Source: Lysinibacillus pinottii
Lineage (GTDB): Bacteria > Bacillota > Bacilli > Bacillales_A > Planococcaceae
Assembly: GCF_024753545.1 (NCBI RefSeq)
Contig: NZ_JANTOO010000014.1
Coordinates: 62,001-126,000 of the forward strand
Reading direction: 5' to 3'
DNA: 64,000 bases
Shown here: positions 25,579 to 33,626 of the stretch, piece after piece
Layout: every line of letters begins with the position of its first letter
Numbering within the stretch: the first letter of the stretch is position 1
Made by a program: the position numbers and the translations under genes
The notes under the pieces: generated by a model
What the model saw: the letters and a program-made list of their open reading frames with translations, nothing else
Databases searched by the model: none
What the model was told of the DNA's origin: nothing

Positions 25579-26769
25579 TTATGAAGGGTGCTGCGCTGAC
25601 GGATATTCCGCAGAATGCTCTTGTGAGACTGGCGCTCTTTTAATGGAGAAGATAGCACATCCTAAAGCACAGAGAACTAATAGAGTTCCGAAACTTGCTA
25701 AATGCATGACAGATCCAGTAAAGGCAAATACGGCACCACCTAGCGCTGAGCCAATGGAAATCCCAATTTGGAGCGCTGCTGTATTTAAGCTTTGCTGTAT
25801 ATCGGATGATTGAGGATCTGCTTGAATTAAATAATTTTGTAATGGTGGTGTTAAAGCCCAACTTAATGCCCCCCATAAAACGGTAAAAAGTAAAAAGACC
25901 GGTAAGGCAATGACTGTGTAAGGAATACTGAACAGGACAACCGCAAATGTAGAGACGATTAAAATAAGGGCTTTACTTGTCCCGATTTTATCGCTCACCC
26001 AGCCACCTACAGCATTACCACTGACAGAGGCAATACCAAAGATTAAGTAACAAATACTAATCCATGAAGCATTCATATCAAAGGCTTCGACTAAAAATGG
26101 TGTTAAATATGCGTAGAGCATATAATGACCTGCTAGCATAAACAAAGTCGTTAATTGTGCTGTAAGAATTTTTAAATTCGCCAATGATTTCATTTGCTTC
26201 TTCAGTGGTACGACTTCTCCGATTGGCATTTTGTCTAATAACAAAGCTATTAAAACCATTGAGATTGTCGAAAGAATGCTAATGCCTAAAAATACGGCTC
26301 TCCAACCGAAAGCTTCCGTAATAAATATCCCCATTGGCACACCGATAACAAGTGCAGAGCTTACGCCCATAAAAACAAGCCCCAGTGCTTTTGCACGATG
26401 TCTTGGCTCTACAATTCTCGTTGTAATGGTTAATGATAGCACGATGACCAAGGCTGTACTCATCGCTGTAAAAATTCGTGCAATTAAGACAACGGTGAAC
26501 GTTGTGCTAAAGAAGGTCATTAAATTACCTAATGTGAAAATAAATAAAGATATAAGAAATAAGCGTTTCCGTTCCATCTTGGCTGTCAAAGATAGTAGGA
26601 CAGGCGCAGAAATCGCATAAACAAGTGCAAAAATAGTGATTAATTGCCCTGCAGTTGCTAACGAAACGTGCAAATCCTCTGCAATATTGGGTAGGATTCC
26701 ACCTACGATTAATTCAACTAAACCTACCGCAAAGGTAGTCACTGCAAGAATATAAACTCTCCAATTCAT
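25579..26769 (-). CDS. pbuE: Purine base/ribonucleoside efflux pump
   Basis: The 396-residue MFS protein is close to Bacillus subtilis PbuE along its whole length, from AVGLVELIVGGILPNIAEDL and ALTAKMERKRLFLI to AGHYMLYAYLTPFL, SDIQQSLNTAALQ and IGSALGGAVFAF. Twelve membrane segments are expected. PbuE exports adenine, hypoxanthine and related purines and nucleosides, lowering their internal level. GAAAGGGAG lies 7 bases before the ATG. A purine riboswitch of the pbuE type lies about 190-300 bp upstream, and a 27-codon reading frame lies between the two. Expression should therefore rise when purine base is abundant. Confidence 0.93.
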   Translation of the reverse strand: MNWRVYILAVTTFAVGLVELIVGGILPNIAEDLHVSLATAGQLITIFALVYAISAPVLLSLTAKMERKRLFLISLFIFTLGNLMTFFSTTFTVVLIARIFTAMSTALVIVLSLTITTRIVEPRHRAKALGLVFMGVSSALVIGVPMGIFITEAFGWRAVFLGISILSTISMVLIALLLDKMPIGEVVPLKKQMKSLANLKILTAQLTTLFMLAGHYMLYAYLTPFLVEAFDMNASWISICYLIFGIASVSGNAVGGWVSDKIGTSKALILIVSTFAVVLFSIPYTVIALPVFLLFTVLWGALSWALTPPLQNYLIQADPQSSDIQQSLNTAALQIGISIGSALGGAVFAFTGSVMHLASFGTLLVLCALGCAIFSIKRAPVSQEHSAEYPSAQHPS

Positions 26770-26785
26770 TGTAATCTCCCTTTCG

Positions 26786-26869
26786 TTACATTTTCATTTT
26801 TATAGGAGATTTTTTTAATAGCCTTGATACCTCTACATCAAATCCAAATTTTGCATAGGGACTTGCCAC
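26786..26869 (-). CDS. 27-residue upstream ORF in the pbuE leader
   Basis: A GTG at 26869 with ACAAAGGAG 6 bases upstream opens a 27-codon frame, starting ASPYAKFGFDVEVSRLLKK after the initiator and ending TAA at 26786-26788, 16 bp before pbuE. Its strong ribosome-binding site suggests it is translated. It may couple or tune translation of pbuE or be the tail of a lost gene; no family is recognised. Confidence 0.4.
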   Translation of the reverse strand: MASPYAKFGFDVEVSRLLKKSPIKMKM

Positions 26870-26961
26870 AATAAGCTCCTTTGTAAAATCTATTTCCTAT
26901 GTCCGAGGCTGCATAAGCCTGATACCGAAGACGTTTCTTTATCAACATCATAGGCTCAATC

Positions 26962-27066
26962 AAATAAAAAAATCCTGACTACAAAAATGAAACAAAGTTT
27001 TGTAGTCAGGATTTTATGGTTCCTGGTAGAGACCCTCAATCCATATTATTGAGGTTATACAGTTCA
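26962..27066 (-). promoter_or_regulatory. Purine riboswitch controlling pbuE, C at the specificity position
   Basis: On the minus strand the aptamer reads GTATAACCTCAATAATATGG (from 27060), then ATTGAGGGTCTCTACCAGG, then AACCATAAAATCCTGACTAC, which is the three-way junction of the purine class almost base for base as in the Bacillus subtilis pbuE switch. The base that reads out the ligand is C (complement of G27005) in GACTAC; pbuE of B. subtilis has U (GATTAC). An intrinsic terminator uses AATCCTGACTACAAAA as its 5' arm and TTTTTGTAGTCAGGATT as its 3' arm, with a T tract to about 26962. Since the 5' arm is part of the aptamer, ligand binding should prevent termination (an ON switch). Confidence 0.93.
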
Positions 27067-27082
27067 AATATTTACTTTAGCT

Positions 27083-27111
27083 ATAGTAGCACACCAAAAT
27101 TTCATTGACAA
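27083..27111 (-). promoter_or_regulatory. pbuE promoter
   Basis: TTGTCA (27111-27106) and TACTAT (27088-27083) on the minus strand are separated by exactly 17 bp, placing the transcription start about 15 bp before the aptamer. Confidence 0.7.
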
Positions 27112-27241
27112 TACTTTTTTTCATAGAATCAGTCTCATAAAAATTTCGATTGCTAGAGAGAAAATTTTGATTTTTTGCTTATATTTTGATGAATTTGACC
27201 ATACATAATAACATACAATATCTATTTTACGAGGTGATTGT

Positions 27242-27463
27242 TTGCGAATAGTAGGATTTTTATGCTATTTTTTATTACTATTTTATGGTGTTGAATTAGT
27301 AGCAGAAGAGCTCACAATCGAAGAACCCGCTCTCAGTTCTCCTATAAAAAATAATCAACCCCCTATTAAAGAAACTGTTGAAAATTCAATGATATGTGTC
27401 TATTATCCTTCTGACAAAATATGTAAAGATGTACTATCAAATAAAGAAAGAGGCCACTATTAA
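27242..27463 (+). CDS. Small exported or membrane-anchored protein
   Basis: A 73-residue protein with an N-terminal hydrophobic segment (VGFLCYFLLLFYGVELVA) that could be a signal peptide or anchor. A polar, proline-containing part follows, with two Cys near the end (MICVYYPSDKICKDV) that could form a disulphide outside the cell. The TTG start has GAGGTGA 6 bases upstream. A terminator follows. No family is recognised. Confidence 0.5.
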   Translation: MRIVGFLCYFLLLFYGVELVAEELTIEEPALSSPIKNNQPPIKETVENSMICVYYPSDKICKDVLSNKERGHY

Positions 27464-27486
27464 AGTAACTCCTTAGACTGTAGACT

Positions 27487-27525
27487 AGCCATCGAGACGT
27501 TACTCTCAATGGCTTCTGTTTTTTT
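27487..27525 (+). terminator. Terminator after the 73-residue gene
   Basis: AGCCATCGAG (27487-27496) pairs with CTCAATGGCT (27505-27514, one mismatch), followed by TCTGTTTTTTTC. The same stem sequence recurs at 35551-35578. Confidence 0.7.
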
Positions 27526-27589
27526 CTTTTATTTCCATTATTGAGTAAATTACAGCTGAATTCAACATACTCTTTGAGCATAGCTTTTC

Positions 27590-27770
27590 TCTTCATCTAC
27601 TTGCCATGTCCAAGTAGTTGTCACTCAATGATTTTTAGGAACTAATGGATTTCGCCTGTAGTGTATAGCAACGGATTACTTTAATTCATGGTAAAAGAAA
27701 AAGACTATAGGCAAGCTCAACATTCATTGAGCGTTTGTCTATAGTCTGAGAGACCACTATGAAGTGGCCG
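27590..27770. repeat. Second copy of the dispersed element, with a hairpin
   Basis: CATGTCCAAGTAG, CGCCTGTAGTG, CAACGGATTACTTTAATTCATG and TTGAGCGTTTGTCTATAGTCT match, in the same order, the pieces around the assembly gap at 18480-18770. The right end also forms a stem with AGACTATAGGCAAGCTCAA, and would terminate transcripts from the signal peptidase gene. Confidence 0.6.
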
Positions 27771-27782
27771 CTTACTTATTTC

Positions 27783-28343
27783 TTATTTTGAGCCAACGTG
27801 AAAATGCTTAAATGGATAGACGATTAGCTTTGACTCACCATAAACAGCATCCTCTGAAATTAAACCGTAATGGCGACTATCACTACTTTTTAGGCGATTG
27901 TCTCCAAGCACAAAATACATGCCCTTTGGCACCTCTTTTTCATTCACTAATTGCTCTAATGTAAAGTTTTCCGTAATGCGTAATTGGTTAGGATCATCTG
28001 TTTCACGATTGACGTAATCTTCATTGTAGGCTTTGCCATTCACATACAATACATCATCTTTCATTTCCACCTTATCACCTGGTAAACCGATGACACGTTT
28101 AATATATAGCTCATCTTCTACAGGTGATTGGAAAACAATTTGATCGAAACGCTCGATTTTACTTGTTTTACTGACAATTATAATATCTTTATCATGGTAG
28201 GTTGGGTACATCGATGCCCCCTGTACTTTAATGGGCGCAAATAAAAATTGCTTACAGCCTAATACGACAATTGCTGTAATAACAATAATTTTGATGTAGG
28301 ATAGTATTTCTTTTTTAAAGTTTGTTGTTTTTTCCTCTTGCAT
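27783..28343 (-). CDS. Type I signal peptidase
   Basis: A 186-residue Sip/LepB-type enzyme. One N-terminal membrane helix (YIKIIVITAIVVLGCKQFLF) is followed by the catalytic Ser in QGASMYPTYHDKD and the catalytic Lys in LYIKRVIGLPGDKV, then VLGDNRLKSSDSRHYGLIS (box E). It removes signal peptides from secreted proteins on the outer face of the membrane. The ATG at 28343, 7 bases after GGGG, is preferred over one at 28349. The C-terminal Ser/Asp arrangement is the prokaryotic (P-type), not the ER/SipW type. A genome of this size usually has several paralogues, so the exact Sip letter cannot be given. Confidence 0.92.
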   Translation of the reverse strand: MQEEKTTNFKKEILSYIKIIVITAIVVLGCKQFLFAPIKVQGASMYPTYHDKDIIIVSKTSKIERFDQIVFQSPVEDELYIKRVIGLPGDKVEMKDDVLYVNGKAYNEDYVNRETDDPNQLRITENFTLEQLVNEKEVPKGMYFVLGDNRLKSSDSRHYGLISEDAVYGESKLIVYPFKHFHVGSK

Positions 28344-28499
28344 GTTCATTCCCCGATACTGTTTTTTTAATAGTATAACATTTTCTATACTTCATTGACG
28401 AATGAATCACAGAAATTGTTTCATTCGCCATAAAAAATAGGCTACTAAGTAGCCTTGTCTATTAATATCTAATTGTATCTAATTCTGTTCATTTGACAA

Positions 28500-28610
28500 T
28501 TAAGAATGGCTAGATTGTGAAGCAACCTGTTGCTGCTCGTTCAATAAATCTACTGCTAATATGATACCCACTGGTAATGCAAATGCTAACAATATTGTGC
28601 CTATAATCAT
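28500..28610 (-). CDS. 36-residue membrane protein
   Basis: A reading frame too short for usual thresholds: MIIGTILLAFALPVGIILAV is one membrane helix, followed by a polar tail with QQQVASQSSHS. AAAAGGAGTG lies about 5-8 bases before the GTG-ATG pair, a strong ribosome-binding site. It lies between the signal peptidase and LCP genes on the same strand. Function is unknown; such single-helix proteins are common in spore formers. Confidence 0.55.
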   Translation of the reverse strand: MIIGTILLAFALPVGIILAVDLLNEQQQVASQSSHS

Positions 28611-28698
28611 CACAATCACTCCTTTTAACCACTTCTAATGTCAGTATACAACGAATTTTCAGATATTTCAAGAAATATAGATAAATGATTGATGTCAA

Positions 28699-28743
28699 AA
28701 AAAATCATTCAACTAGGCATGCACCCTACATGAATGATTTTTT
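28699..28743. terminator. Bidirectional terminator
   Basis: AAAAAATCATTCA and TGAATGATTTTTT flank an inner TAGG/CCTA pair around GCATGCA. T tracts occur on both strands, so it can end the LCP transcript and anything coming the other way. Confidence 0.8.
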
Positions 28744-28957
28744 AATGCACTACATAAACAATTTTAAACATAATACTTGTAGGCCTCTGATAGTTGATCG
28801 GACTGGATTTCTTCGCATTTTGCGTTTAGGTACATAGCTTTGCATGCAATGATTAAGAGCTGTATACCTAAGGACCTGGGTCCTCCCATTCATTCATCTC
28901 CCTCCCTTCATGGCCAAAAATTTTACATGTATGTTATCACTTGTTGTAAGCAAAAGC

Positions 28958-29896
28958 TTACTTGCTTTGTAAATGGTTTTTTAGATCGGCTTGTATTTTT
29001 TGTAGCTCTTCCTCGTTCGGAATGTAGTACCAAATGCGGTTAATTCTTTCACCATCACCCTTTTCAAACGATAATTGCTCAATATCCTTATCCATTTTCT
29101 TATAAATACCTTGAAGCTGAATAAGCTCTTTTACAGAGAAGTTCATGCGAACATTATCACCTAAAACCGTCAGCATATCTGTTGCCTTTAATAAGGTAGA
29201 CGGAGTTGAAGCCTTTTTCATAACCGCTTCAATAATTTGACGTTGTCGAATTTGACGTCCAAAATCTCCTCGTGGATCTTCATAACGAATACGTGAAAAA
29301 ATAAGTGCTTCATTACCATCTAATGTAATTTCTCCCTTTGGGTAATGATATTCGTCATAGGTTAAATCCATATCATTATTAATGGTTACGCCACCAAGCG
29401 TATCTATAATTTGTAAAAAACCTTCCATATTAATAAACACATAATAATCAATCGGTATATTTAGAAAATTTTCCACCGTATCTACAGCCATTGGAACACC
29501 GCCAAAAGCATAGGCATGATTAATTTTATCAACGGTATCATGACCGACAATTTCTGTACGAGTATCACGGGGAATACTAAGCATTTTCATGGTTTGCTTT
29601 TCAGGATTCACAGTAATCACAATCATCGTATCTGAACGTCCACTATCATCCTTTCGTTCATCTACACCGAGCATCAGAACCGAGAAAGGTTCTTTTTTAA
29701 TCACTGTTTTTTCTTCTAGCTGTGCTGCATCTGTTGTTTGTAAAAGTGGTGTATTTATTTTGTTCATAGTTTTTTGGATGGTAAAGTAGGCAGTTCCTAT
29801 AAAAATTAAAAAAATAGTTAGTAGGCTACCAACAATCCACAGCCATAATTTTTTCTTGCTCTTTTTCTCTTTAGAGCGTTTCATATTTTTTTCCAT
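28958..29896 (-). CDS. LytR-CpsA-Psr (LCP) family cell-wall ligase
   Basis: A 312-residue protein with a very basic cytoplasmic start (KRSKEKKSKKK), one membrane helix (LWIVGSLLTIFLIFIGTAYF) and an extracellular LCP domain. The domain shows VLMLGVDERKDDSGRSDTMI, SIPRDTRTEI, KINHAYAFGG and FSRIRYEDPRGDFGRQIRQR with the conserved Asp and Arg residues that hold Mg2+ and polyprenyl-pyrophosphate. LCP enzymes transfer teichoic acid or other glycopolymers onto peptidoglycan (TagTUV) or onto surface glycans. GAGG lies 8 bases before the ATG. It is a single-gene unit; which TagTUV paralogue it represents is not decidable here. Confidence 0.9.
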   Translation of the reverse strand: MEKNMKRSKEKKSKKKLWLWIVGSLLTIFLIFIGTAYFTIQKTMNKINTPLLQTTDAAQLEEKTVIKKEPFSVLMLGVDERKDDSGRSDTMIVITVNPEKQTMKMLSIPRDTRTEIVGHDTVDKINHAYAFGGVPMAVDTVENFLNIPIDYYVFINMEGFLQIIDTLGGVTINNDMDLTYDEYHYPKGEITLDGNEALIFSRIRYEDPRGDFGRQIRQRQIIEAVMKKASTPSTLLKATDMLTVLGDNVRMNFSVKELIQLQGIYKKMDKDIEQLSFEKGDGERINRIWYYIPNEEELQKIQADLKNHLQSK

Positions 29897-30199
29897 ACGT
29901 TAGTCCTCTCTTGCTTAACAATTTTGCCCCTCTTTTTGACGTATTAAGTTGGAAAAAAGTTTATCTAGTCTACTTATATGCATATTGGACGAAAAAAAGA
30001 CGTACACTAGTATTTACTTTATTTACTCCAATCTATTCCCACATTTGTTATTTCATTTCCTTCTTCATTATATGTTTCGCCATTTTAATAAATTGAAAAT
30101 TCATTATTGTTGATTTATACTGTTTTTAAGGTACAACGTCTCTATAATAGAAACGATTTACTATAGATTTTATTGCTTACTTTTTTAGGAGGAATCACT
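29897..30199. other. Divergent intergenic region (LCP gene / M24 peptidase gene)
   Basis: No gene. It holds the outgoing promoters of the two divergent genes; the only clear element is the palindrome-like site at 30138-30152. Confidence 0.4.
30138..30152 (+). promoter_or_regulatory. Candidate IclR-family operator upstream of the M24 gene
   Basis: GTCTCTATAATAGAA here is repeated exactly at 33325-33339 in front of the IclR-family gene. The core TCTATAATAGA is palindromic except at its centre. Confidence 0.6.
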
Positions 30200-31285
30200 A
30201 TGTTTCAAACAAGAAGAGAGAAGTTAGTTTCCCGTATGCAGCAGGACGTGGATTTAGCTATTTTAGTACCCGGGCCAAACATGCATTATTTTACCGGTCT
30301 TCATCTCAAGCAAAGTGAACGTCTAACATTCGCTGTCATAACAGCTCATAATGATTTATATTTTCTTTTGCCACAAGTAGAACTAAATAAAATTGATCCT
30401 AGCTATGGTGGTGTTATTTTTTCCTATTCTGATGAGGAAGGGCCCAAACAGGCGATTCAGCAGCTAAAAAAAGAATTGGGACCATTGCAGACCATTGGTG
30501 TAGAATTTGACACTATGCATGTGCATGAGCAGAAATCGATTGAAATGCTTACATATGAAAATTTATACGATATTGGTGAGAATATACGCGAATTACGCAT
30601 GAAAAAAGAACTGCAGGAAATAGCCTTTATGCGACAGGCTGTACAAATTGTTGAGGAAAGTCTTGCAGCTACTTTACCAACGATTCAAGCCGGTGTGACA
30701 GAAATGGAAGTCGCAGCCCAATTAGAATATGAAATGAGACGTCGTGGCTCAGAAGGAACACCTTTTGGTACGATCGTTGCTTCAGGCTATCGTGGTGCAC
30801 TCCCACACGGCAGAGCAAGTACTAAAAAAATTGAGGCGGGCGAATTCATTGTCATTGATTTTGGTGCTATTTATAAGGGCTATGTGGCTGATATGACTAG
30901 AACGGTAGCTTTAGGAGATGTATCACCAACGTTACAAAACATTTATAGCCTTGTTAAACAAGCCAATGAAGCAGCCATAGACGCTATTAAACCAGGGATG
31001 ACTGCCCAAGACCTAGATGGTATTGCAAGAGGAATTATCCGGAATGGTGGTTATGGTGACTATTTCACACATCGACTTGGTCATGGCATTGGTTTAAGCG
31101 CACATGAAGAACCTTATTTAATGCAACGTAATTTAATAGTGTTAGAAGAAGGCATGGCATTTACTGTGGAGCCAGGGATCTATCTACCGAATGTTGGTGG
31201 AGTTCGTATCGAGGATAACCTACTAGTTACTGACAATAGTTATGAGAATTTAATGACCTTTTCAAAAGAGTTAATCATTTTATAA
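30200..31285 (+). CDS. M24-family metallopeptidase (Xaa-Pro dipeptidase type)
   Basis: A 361-residue creatinase-fold enzyme. The N-terminal domain (ILVPGPNMHYFTGLHLKQ) is followed by the catalytic domain with all five metal ligands: Asp in IVIDFGAIYKGYVADMTR (two Asp), His in HRLGHGIGLSAHEEPYL, Glu in FTVEPGIYLP and Glu in GVRIEDNLLVT. Such enzymes cleave Xaa-Pro or act on small N-substituted amino acids. TTAGGAGG precedes the ATG at 30200, better than the start at 30173. The next gene begins 15 bp later, so the two form an operon, probably under the IclR-family regulator at 32537. Confidence 0.9.
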   Translation: MFQTRREKLVSRMQQDVDLAILVPGPNMHYFTGLHLKQSERLTFAVITAHNDLYFLLPQVELNKIDPSYGGVIFSYSDEEGPKQAIQQLKKELGPLQTIGVEFDTMHVHEQKSIEMLTYENLYDIGENIRELRMKKELQEIAFMRQAVQIVEESLAATLPTIQAGVTEMEVAAQLEYEMRRRGSEGTPFGTIVASGYRGALPHGRASTKKIEAGEFIVIDFGAIYKGYVADMTRTVALGDVSPTLQNIYSLVKQANEAAIDAIKPGMTAQDLDGIARGIIRNGGYGDYFTHRLGHGIGLSAHEEPYLMQRNLIVLEEGMAFTVEPGIYLPNVGGVRIEDNLLVTDNSYENLMTFSKELIIL

Positions 31286-31299
31286 GGCTGGTGCATGCA

Positions 31300-32514
31300 A
31301 TGATAAATATGAGGACCATTCAAAAGGATATGCCCCTTCTAGCGCAATATATTTATTTGAATACAGCTGCCGCTTCTGCCATGCCTCAGCCTGTAGTGAA
31401 TGTGATGACAAGTTACCTTCAAAAACAGGCAAGTATCGGCCCCTATTTACCTTCTTTTCGGAAAGAAACGTATGAACAGGTGGAGCAAATTCGGGAAAAA
31501 ACAGCTTTATTTATCGGTGCAAGAAAAGAAGAAATTGCCTTTGTACCAAATGGTTCAATGGCGATTAATTATATTTCAGGAGGCTTAGATTGGAAAATAG
31601 ATGATGAGGTGATTGTACTTGATACTGAAATGTTAAGTAACCATGTACCTTGGCTTGCCCTTCAGCAACGAGGGGTTCGCTTAAAAGTTTTGAAAACGAA
31701 TACGGACTATATGGTGGACTTACAAGAGCTTAAACAGCTCATCACGCCTCATACAAGATTAATAGCCTTTGCCCACATGTCAAACGCGGCTGGTGCTCTT
31801 CAGCCAGCAAAGGAAATCTGTGAGCTTGCCCAGCAATACAGTGTGCTTACGTTAATTAATGCCAATCAAACAGTGGGTTTACTCCCTATCGATGTGGCAG
31901 AGCTAGGCTGTGATTTTTTAGTTGCTAGTGGGCGAAAATGGCTACGTGGTCCAGAAGGCTCTGGTCTTTTATATGTAAGACAAGCTCTGATTTCAACCAT
32001 TGATCCCATTATAATCGGCTGGGGTAGCACTAACTGGGATTATGAAAACAACGATTATTCATTTGTTGAAACAGCTAAACGTTTTGAGCCAGGCTGCCCT
32101 GTTATTCCAAGTATATTAGGGTTAGGGGCGGCCATCGATTACGCAAATGCCATTGGTTTACAACTGATCTATCAGCGTGTTCAACAGCTGACGAAGTATT
32201 TAATAGAGCAGCTTAAAACGATTCCAGGCATTGTCCTCTATGGCCCTCAAAATAGTGAATATCGATTATCGGTTACACCGTTTAATATTGAGGGAATATC
32301 TCCAGATGATGTGACAAATTTTTTAGCGGATCGAGGCATCATTATAGAAGCTGGGACATTTATGGCTAATACCATCATGGAGCGCAATCATATTCGTAAA
32401 ATGGCTCGCTTATCTCCTCATTATTTTAATACGTTTGAAGAAATCGATAGCGCCGTATCCAGCATCAAGGAATTTATAGAACTAACCAAAACAAAGGCCC
32501 AAGATAGTCATTAA
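31300..32514 (+). CDS. Class V aminotransferase (cysteine desulfurase/epimerase-like)
   Basis: A 404-residue PLP enzyme of fold type I, class V. Landmarks are YLNTAAASAMPQPV at the start, FVPNGSMAINYISGG, HMSNAAGALQPAKEI, and the PLP-binding Lys in LVASGRKWLRGPEGSGLLYV. This group contains cysteine desulfurases, isopenicillin N epimerase-like enzymes and selenocysteine lyase relatives; the substrate here is unknown. The start is taken at ATG 31300; a GTG at 31291 is the alternative. The gene directly follows the M24 peptidase gene, hinting that the pair breaks down a modified amino acid or dipeptide, an inference from position only. Confidence 0.8.
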   Translation: MINMRTIQKDMPLLAQYIYLNTAAASAMPQPVVNVMTSYLQKQASIGPYLPSFRKETYEQVEQIREKTALFIGARKEEIAFVPNGSMAINYISGGLDWKIDDEVIVLDTEMLSNHVPWLALQQRGVRLKVLKTNTDYMVDLQELKQLITPHTRLIAFAHMSNAAGALQPAKEICELAQQYSVLTLINANQTVGLLPIDVAELGCDFLVASGRKWLRGPEGSGLLYVRQALISTIDPIIIGWGSTNWDYENNDYSFVETAKRFEPGCPVIPSILGLGAAIDYANAIGLQLIYQRVQQLTKYLIEQLKTIPGIVLYGPQNSEYRLSVTPFNIEGISPDDVTNFLADRGIIIEAGTFMANTIMERNHIRKMARLSPHYFNTFEEIDSAVSSIKEFIELTKTKAQDSH

Positions 32515-32531
32515 CTATCTCGGGCTCTTTT
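32496..32531. terminator. Terminator at the end of the aminotransferase gene
   Basis: GCCCAAGATAGT and ACTATCTCGGGC form a 12-bp stem (one mismatch) around CATTA, followed by TCTTTTT. It overlaps the last codons of the gene and also lies at the 3' end of the convergent IclR gene. Confidence 0.8.
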
Positions 32532-32536
32532 TCACC

Positions 32537-33310
32537 CTATTCTTGGTACAATTTAAAGCTATATTGATCAAAATATCGCTGAATATTCATCGCGCCATAC
32601 TGCAGAACATTAATCATTTCAGGTAGCTTTTCCTCCGTTGGTTTTCGATAAATAGGACCTGCAATAGTTAGTGAAGCAATCACCTCTTTTTTGCTATTAA
32701 AAAGAGGGACCCCTACCCCAAATACCGAGTGAGAATATTCTCCCGTCGTAAAGCACCAGCCTTGCTGTTGAATTTTCTCTAAGTCCGCTAACATTTGATC
32801 TGGATCTGTAATTGTTTCCGGTGTTACTTTTTTCATGCCATGATCCATTATCTCTTTTTTCTTCTCATCTGGAAGAAAAGCCATGATTGTTTTACAGGAT
32901 GCTCCGATATGTAAAGGTGTGCGTGTGCCAATCGACACAGAAAACTTAATAGTTTGAGAACTTTCTGCAATCTCTACCGTCACACCATCTGTGCCATCTA
33001 GCCATGTTAAAAATACGGATTCCTTAATGGCTTCAGCTAGATTTTTCATAATCGGTAACACAAAATCAGAAAGATTTAATTTATCCTTTACCATTTGACC
33101 GTACTCTAGAAAACGAAGTCCAAGTTCATACTTCTTTGTTTCAGGGTGTTGAATTAGAAAACCCTGATGTTCAAATGTTGCTAATATCCTATAAATAATA
33201 GAGTGGCTAATGTTCATTTCTTTCGCTAATTCTCGAACACCCCAAGTAGGATTTTCTTTATTAAAATATTTTAGAACCTCTAATGAGTTATCTAATGTTT
33301 TTAATGTCAT
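32537..33310 (-). CDS. IclR-family transcriptional regulator
   Basis: A 257-residue regulator with the usual winged-helix N-terminus (LDNSLEVLKYFNKENPTWGV, RELAKEMNISHSIIYRIL, FEHQGFLIQHPETKKYELG) and the GAF-like IclR effector domain (RTPLHIGASCKTIMAFLP, GEYSHSVFGVGVPLFN). IclR proteins bind small metabolites and usually repress catabolic genes. The ATG at 33310 lies just after GAGGTG. The convergent M24/aminotransferase pair is the likely target, since the same GTCTCTATAATAGAA site stands in front of both units; the effector is probably a substrate of those enzymes. Confidence 0.88.
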   Translation of the reverse strand: MTLKTLDNSLEVLKYFNKENPTWGVRELAKEMNISHSIIYRILATFEHQGFLIQHPETKKYELGLRFLEYGQMVKDKLNLSDFVLPIMKNLAEAIKESVFLTWLDGTDGVTVEIAESSQTIKFSVSIGTRTPLHIGASCKTIMAFLPDEKKKEIMDHGMKKVTPETITDPDQMLADLEKIQQQGWCFTTGEYSHSVFGVGVPLFNSKKEVIASLTIAGPIYRKPTEEKLPEMINVLQYGAMNIQRYFDQYSFKLYQE

Positions 33311-33324
33311 TTTACACCTCATAT

Positions 33325-33339
33325 GTCTCTATAATAGAA
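33325..33339 (-). promoter_or_regulatory. Candidate IclR autoregulatory operator
   Basis: The exact 15-mer GTCTCTATAATAGAA also found at 30138-30152; here it lies 15 bp upstream of the regulator's start codon. Nothing else of note is seen between it and 33552. Confidence 0.6.
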
Positions 33340-33551
33340 CCGTAATTGTATTATAAAATGAAGGCGGACAATTTTCAATAAATTCAACTATTTTACAATT
33401 AGATGTAAAACGATTAGGTGACCGGTTGAACTTCTAGCTGGCTTACTTTCATTCTAATTGGCTGTCTTGAGCGTATGCCTTCATCTTCATATGGGACCCC
33501 CATTAATAAACAAAATATTACCTATTATTTTTAGCATAAATAACCAATAAA

Positions 33552-33590
33552 AAAATCAACCCACCTCCATAAAATTAATCGAGGTGAGTT
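33552..33590 (-). terminator. Terminator after the dehydrogenase-MarR operon
   Basis: ATCAACCCACCTC pairs with GAGGTGAGTTGAT, one mismatch, followed on the minus strand by TTTTTTATTGG. Confidence 0.75.
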
Positions 33591-33626
33591 GATCTGGATA
33601 GATCTTCTTACATTAAACAACTTTTT

